The translations under genes and the position numbers were made by a program. This document shows positions 6,854 to 8,061 of a stretch of DNA of 8,061 nt, one piece after another (positions within the stretch are counted from its first letter, which is position 1; every line of letters starts with the position of its first letter). Below the pieces are notes generated by a model that searched no databases, was not told the origin of the DNA, and saw nothing but the letters and a program-made list of their open reading frames with translations. The DNA comes from an uncultured Ruminococcus sp. (lineage in GTDB: Bacteria; Bacillota; Clostridia; Oscillospirales; CAG-272), in the NCBI GenBank assembly GCA_902773455.1, contig CACYEW010000010.1:1-8061 (forward strand), read 5' to 3'.

Positions 6854-7286
6854 TAACAGAAAAAAAGGCCGCTTCGGCGAGCAGGCGGCGTGCGATCTGC
6901 TCATATCCGAAGGGTACAGGATAGTTGAAAGAAACTTCTTTACGCAGAGCGGAGAAATAGATATAATAGCGCAGAAAGACGGTGTGATCGTCTTCTGCGA
7001 GGTCAAGGCGAGAAGAAACGACGAATCGTCGCTTCAGTACGGCAGACCGGCGTCGGCGGTCGGCAAAAGAAAGCAGGAGTCGATAGCCGAAGCCGCCCGC
7101 GTGTATCTTTTCGGGCATCCGGCGAAATTACAGCCGCGTATTGACGTGATAGAGATATATTTCTCGACTTTCAAGGATATCGAAGGTGAAACGTGGTATT
7201 CGGTCGATAAGACGGAGCATTTCGAAAACGCGTTTTTCGCCTCGTCGCGCTCACGCTTCGGGCAGAGAGACAGAAGATTTCTGTAA
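6846..7286 (+). CDS. yraN: YraN/UPF0102 family protein (restriction-endonuclease-like fold)
   Basis: This 146-residue cytoplasmic protein of the UPF0102 family is commonly found beside rnhB. Its biochemical role is poorly defined. The N-terminus KKGRFGEQAACDLL is typical. The nuclease-fold core is visible as GEIDII (Glu37, Asp39), then FCEVKAR with Glu52 and Lys54 in the E-x-K arrangement, then the basic KRKQESIAEAARVYL helix. DVIEIYF at about 100-106 completes the core. A tail of roughly 30 residues rich in Arg, Ser and Phe extends past the usual end and is not recognised. The ATG overlaps the rnhB stop by 8 nt. No good Shine-Dalgarno is visible (the preceding stretch is A/T-rich), so translation probably depends on coupling to rnhB. 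No clear terminator follows it before the next small gene. Confidence 0.9.
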   Translation: MTDNRKKGRFGEQAACDLLISEGYRIVERNFFTQSGEIDIIAQKDGVIVFCEVKARRNDESSLQYGRPASAVGKRKQESIAEAARVYLFGHPAKLQPRIDVIEIYFSTFKDIEGETWYSVDKTEHFENAFFASSRSRFGQRDRRFL

Positions 7287-7295
7287 CACATAAAG

Positions 7296-7350
7296 TCCTC
7301 CGGCATATCATATTAACAGAGCGGCACGCTCGACTAAGTTTATCGGAGGA
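7296..7350 (+). promoter_or_regulatory. Possible anti-Shine-Dalgarno structure before the microprotein gene
   Basis: TCCTCCG at 7296-7302 is the exact complement of CGGAGGA at 7344-7350, which contains the ribosome binding site of the small gene at 7357. A 5-bp hairpin (7319-7323 with 7327-7331, loop gca) lies between them. If transcription reads through from yraN, folding could hide the ribosome binding site. A 7-bp match could also be chance, since any anti-SD-like stretch pairs with a strong SD. No promoter is convincing here. Confidence 0.4.
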
Positions 7351-7356
7351 TCCGTA

Positions 7357-7467
7357 ATGAATTGCCTTTGCGATCTTTTCGATGATGACAACATCTGGTT
7401 CATCATCATAATTGCGCTTATACTCTTTACCTACTGCAACGGCGGCTGCGGCTGCAGAAACAGATAA
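7357..7467 (+). CDS. Cysteine-rich single-pass membrane microprotein, 36 aa
   Basis: A short reading frame of 36 codons encodes an N-terminus MNCLCDLFDDDN, a hydrophobic segment WFIIIIALILFTY (residues 14-26) and a Cys/Gly-rich end CNGGCGCRNR. The membrane segment is flanked by CxC (Cys3, Cys5) and CxxxCxC (Cys27, Cys31, Cys33). The coding case rests on a strong GGAGG (7345-7349) seven nt before the ATG, the amphipathic layout and a terminator directly after the stop. Small proteins with a hydrophobic stretch and Cys/Gly-rich ends occur widely in Clostridia with no known function. I do not recognise a specific family. It could be a membrane microprotein that binds metal or forms disulphides. 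Confidence 0.7.
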   Translation: MNCLCDLFDDDNIWFIIIIALILFTYCNGGCGCRNR

Positions 7468-7475
7468 AAGAAACC

Positions 7476-7501
7476 GGGACCGGCGACATTTCACCGGTCC
7501 C
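7476..7501. terminator. Bidirectional terminator between the microprotein and the SpoVT-like gene
   Basis: GGGACCGG (7476-7483) and CCGGTCCC (7494-7501) form a perfect 8-bp GC-rich stem with a 10-nt loop. It lies 9 nt after the microprotein stop and 35 nt past the stop of the convergent minus-strand gene. On the plus strand the tail is TTATAAT. On the minus strand the stem is followed by a T-rich stretch (complement of about 7473-7464). It probably serves both genes. Confidence 0.75.
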
Positions 7502-7535
7502 TTATAATATATAACGCGCATAGCGGCGGTCATTT

Positions 7536-8061
7536 TCAGTTTATCTGCGAAGCGATGAAATTCGCGGCGGTGCTGCACAGCTTTTTGTCTGTATCGCAGC
7601 CGGGATTTGCCTGATCTTCGCCCGAAAGCGAAGCAACGACTCCGATAATATCGCCGTCGCAGATTATCGGCGCGGCGCAGGCGACGTATTTACTGCACCC
7701 GTCTACGGGATAAAGCTTGTCTTTGTCGTGCGTGTATATATCTCGTTTGCCGCAGAGCTTTTCAAACTCCGGCGTTATATGGCGGTCGTTGTATTCCTTT
7801 TTCGGCACGCCCGACGAGGCGACCACGGTATCCTTGTCGCAGATTATCACAGACACGTCTGCGGCTTTGTGAAGCGATTCCGCGCAGTCGCCCGCTATCG
7901 CCCCGATCTCGCCCACCGGCGAATACTTCTTGAAAATGACCTCCCCGTCCTTCTCCGTGAATATTTCCAGCGGGTCACCGTTATTGATAATATTGACAGT
8001 AAAGACCTTGTCCCTGTGATTTTTGGACTTTACGGCGACGGATGAGATATCCTTACTGTCC
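7536..8061 (-). CDS. spoVT: SpoVT-like transcriptional regulator, 5'-truncated by the window edge
   Basis: SpoVT is a forespore transcription factor with an N-terminal swapped-hairpin AbrB DNA-binding domain and a C-terminal GAF domain. The frame is open from base 8061 to the stop at 7536-7538 (about 174 codons seen). The AbrB second half and linker are clear: GDPLEIF, DGEVIFKKYSP, then GEIG. The GAF-like domain follows with VSVIICDKDTVVASSG, PKKEY, an AAPIICDGDIIGVVASLSG core and the final helix AANFIASQIN, in the same order and spacing as SpoVT. The residues before GDPLEIF do not show the expected RVVIPKEIRRTL-type half and read VAVKSKNHRDKVFTV. So this could be a divergent paralogue rather than SpoVT itself. 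The GTG at 7916 is not the start, since homology continues upstream of it. The gene converges on the microprotein gene. Confidence 0.82.
   Translation of the reverse strand, partial: DSKDISSVAVKSKNHRDKVFTVNIINNGDPLEIFTEKDGEVIFKKYSPVGEIGAIAGDCAESLHKAADVSVIICDKDTVVASSGVPKKEYNDRHITPEFEKLCGKRDIYTHDKDKLYPVDGCSKYVACAAPIICDGDIIGVVASLSGEDQANPGCDTDKKLCSTAANFIASQIN

Noticed and set aside
7995..8060. Inverted repeat gacagtaa / ttactgtc near the right edge as an operator or mobile-element end
   Set aside because: It is eight bases long, lies inside the open SpoVT-like frame, and has no flanking duplication or transposase. It is too short to support a call.
8049..8061. 13-nt match between the right edge and 2600-2612 in the esterase gene (atccttactgtcc), suggesting a third esterase fragment
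   Set aside because: Similarity ends at once on the left and the window ends on the right. Only the short peptide TVRIS would be shared, in a frame that soon hits a stop. Chance is the simpler reading.

Overview
The window looks like a chromosomal segment of a spore-forming Firmicute of class Clostridia, probably an uncultured gut or rumen lineage. I infer this from the lepB-rbgA-rnhB-yraN gene order, a SpoVT-like regulator, strong GGAGG ribosome binding sites, consensus SigA-type promoters, moderate GC with many gac/gcg/gaa codons, and secreted lipoproteins with Thr/Glu/Pro-rich linkers. No RNA genes, insertion sequences, CRISPR arrays or attachment sites are visible.

Region 1 (1-3209, minus strand) holds two tandem paralogous lipoproteins of the sialate O-acetylesterase / SGNH-hydrolase family. 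The downstream copy runs off the left edge. Each copy has its own TTGACA-17 bp promoter, and the upstream copy ends in a strong terminator that almost touches the promoter of the next. The copies are closely similar through the catalytic domain. They differ mainly in the linker between the lipid anchor and the enzyme, which in the truncated copy holds a 9-unit, 24-bp tandem repeat.

Region 2 (3210-7286, plus strand) starts at a divergent intergenic promoter pair. It reads as one operon: an archaeal-type phosphoglycerate mutase homologue (ApgM family), signal peptidase I, the ribosome-assembly GTPase RbgA, ribonuclease HII and a YraN/UPF0102 nuclease-fold protein. Three of the four junctions are exact 8-nt start/stop overlaps. 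The fourth is a 67-nt gap with a GC-rich hairpin. The ApgM-family protein is the most striking item. It aligns with the remembered family consensus along its length, but six of the seven positions expected to hold the nucleophile and metal ligands are substituted. It is probably a pseudoenzyme or a protein with a new role.

Region 3 (7287-8061) has a 36-residue cysteine-rich single-pass membrane microprotein (+ strand, 7357-7467) whose ribosome binding site can pair with an upstream anti-Shine-Dalgarno. A bidirectional terminator follows. After it comes the 3' part of a convergent SpoVT-like gene (- strand), whose GAF-like domain and second half of the AbrB domain are clear but whose first AbrB half is not recognisable.
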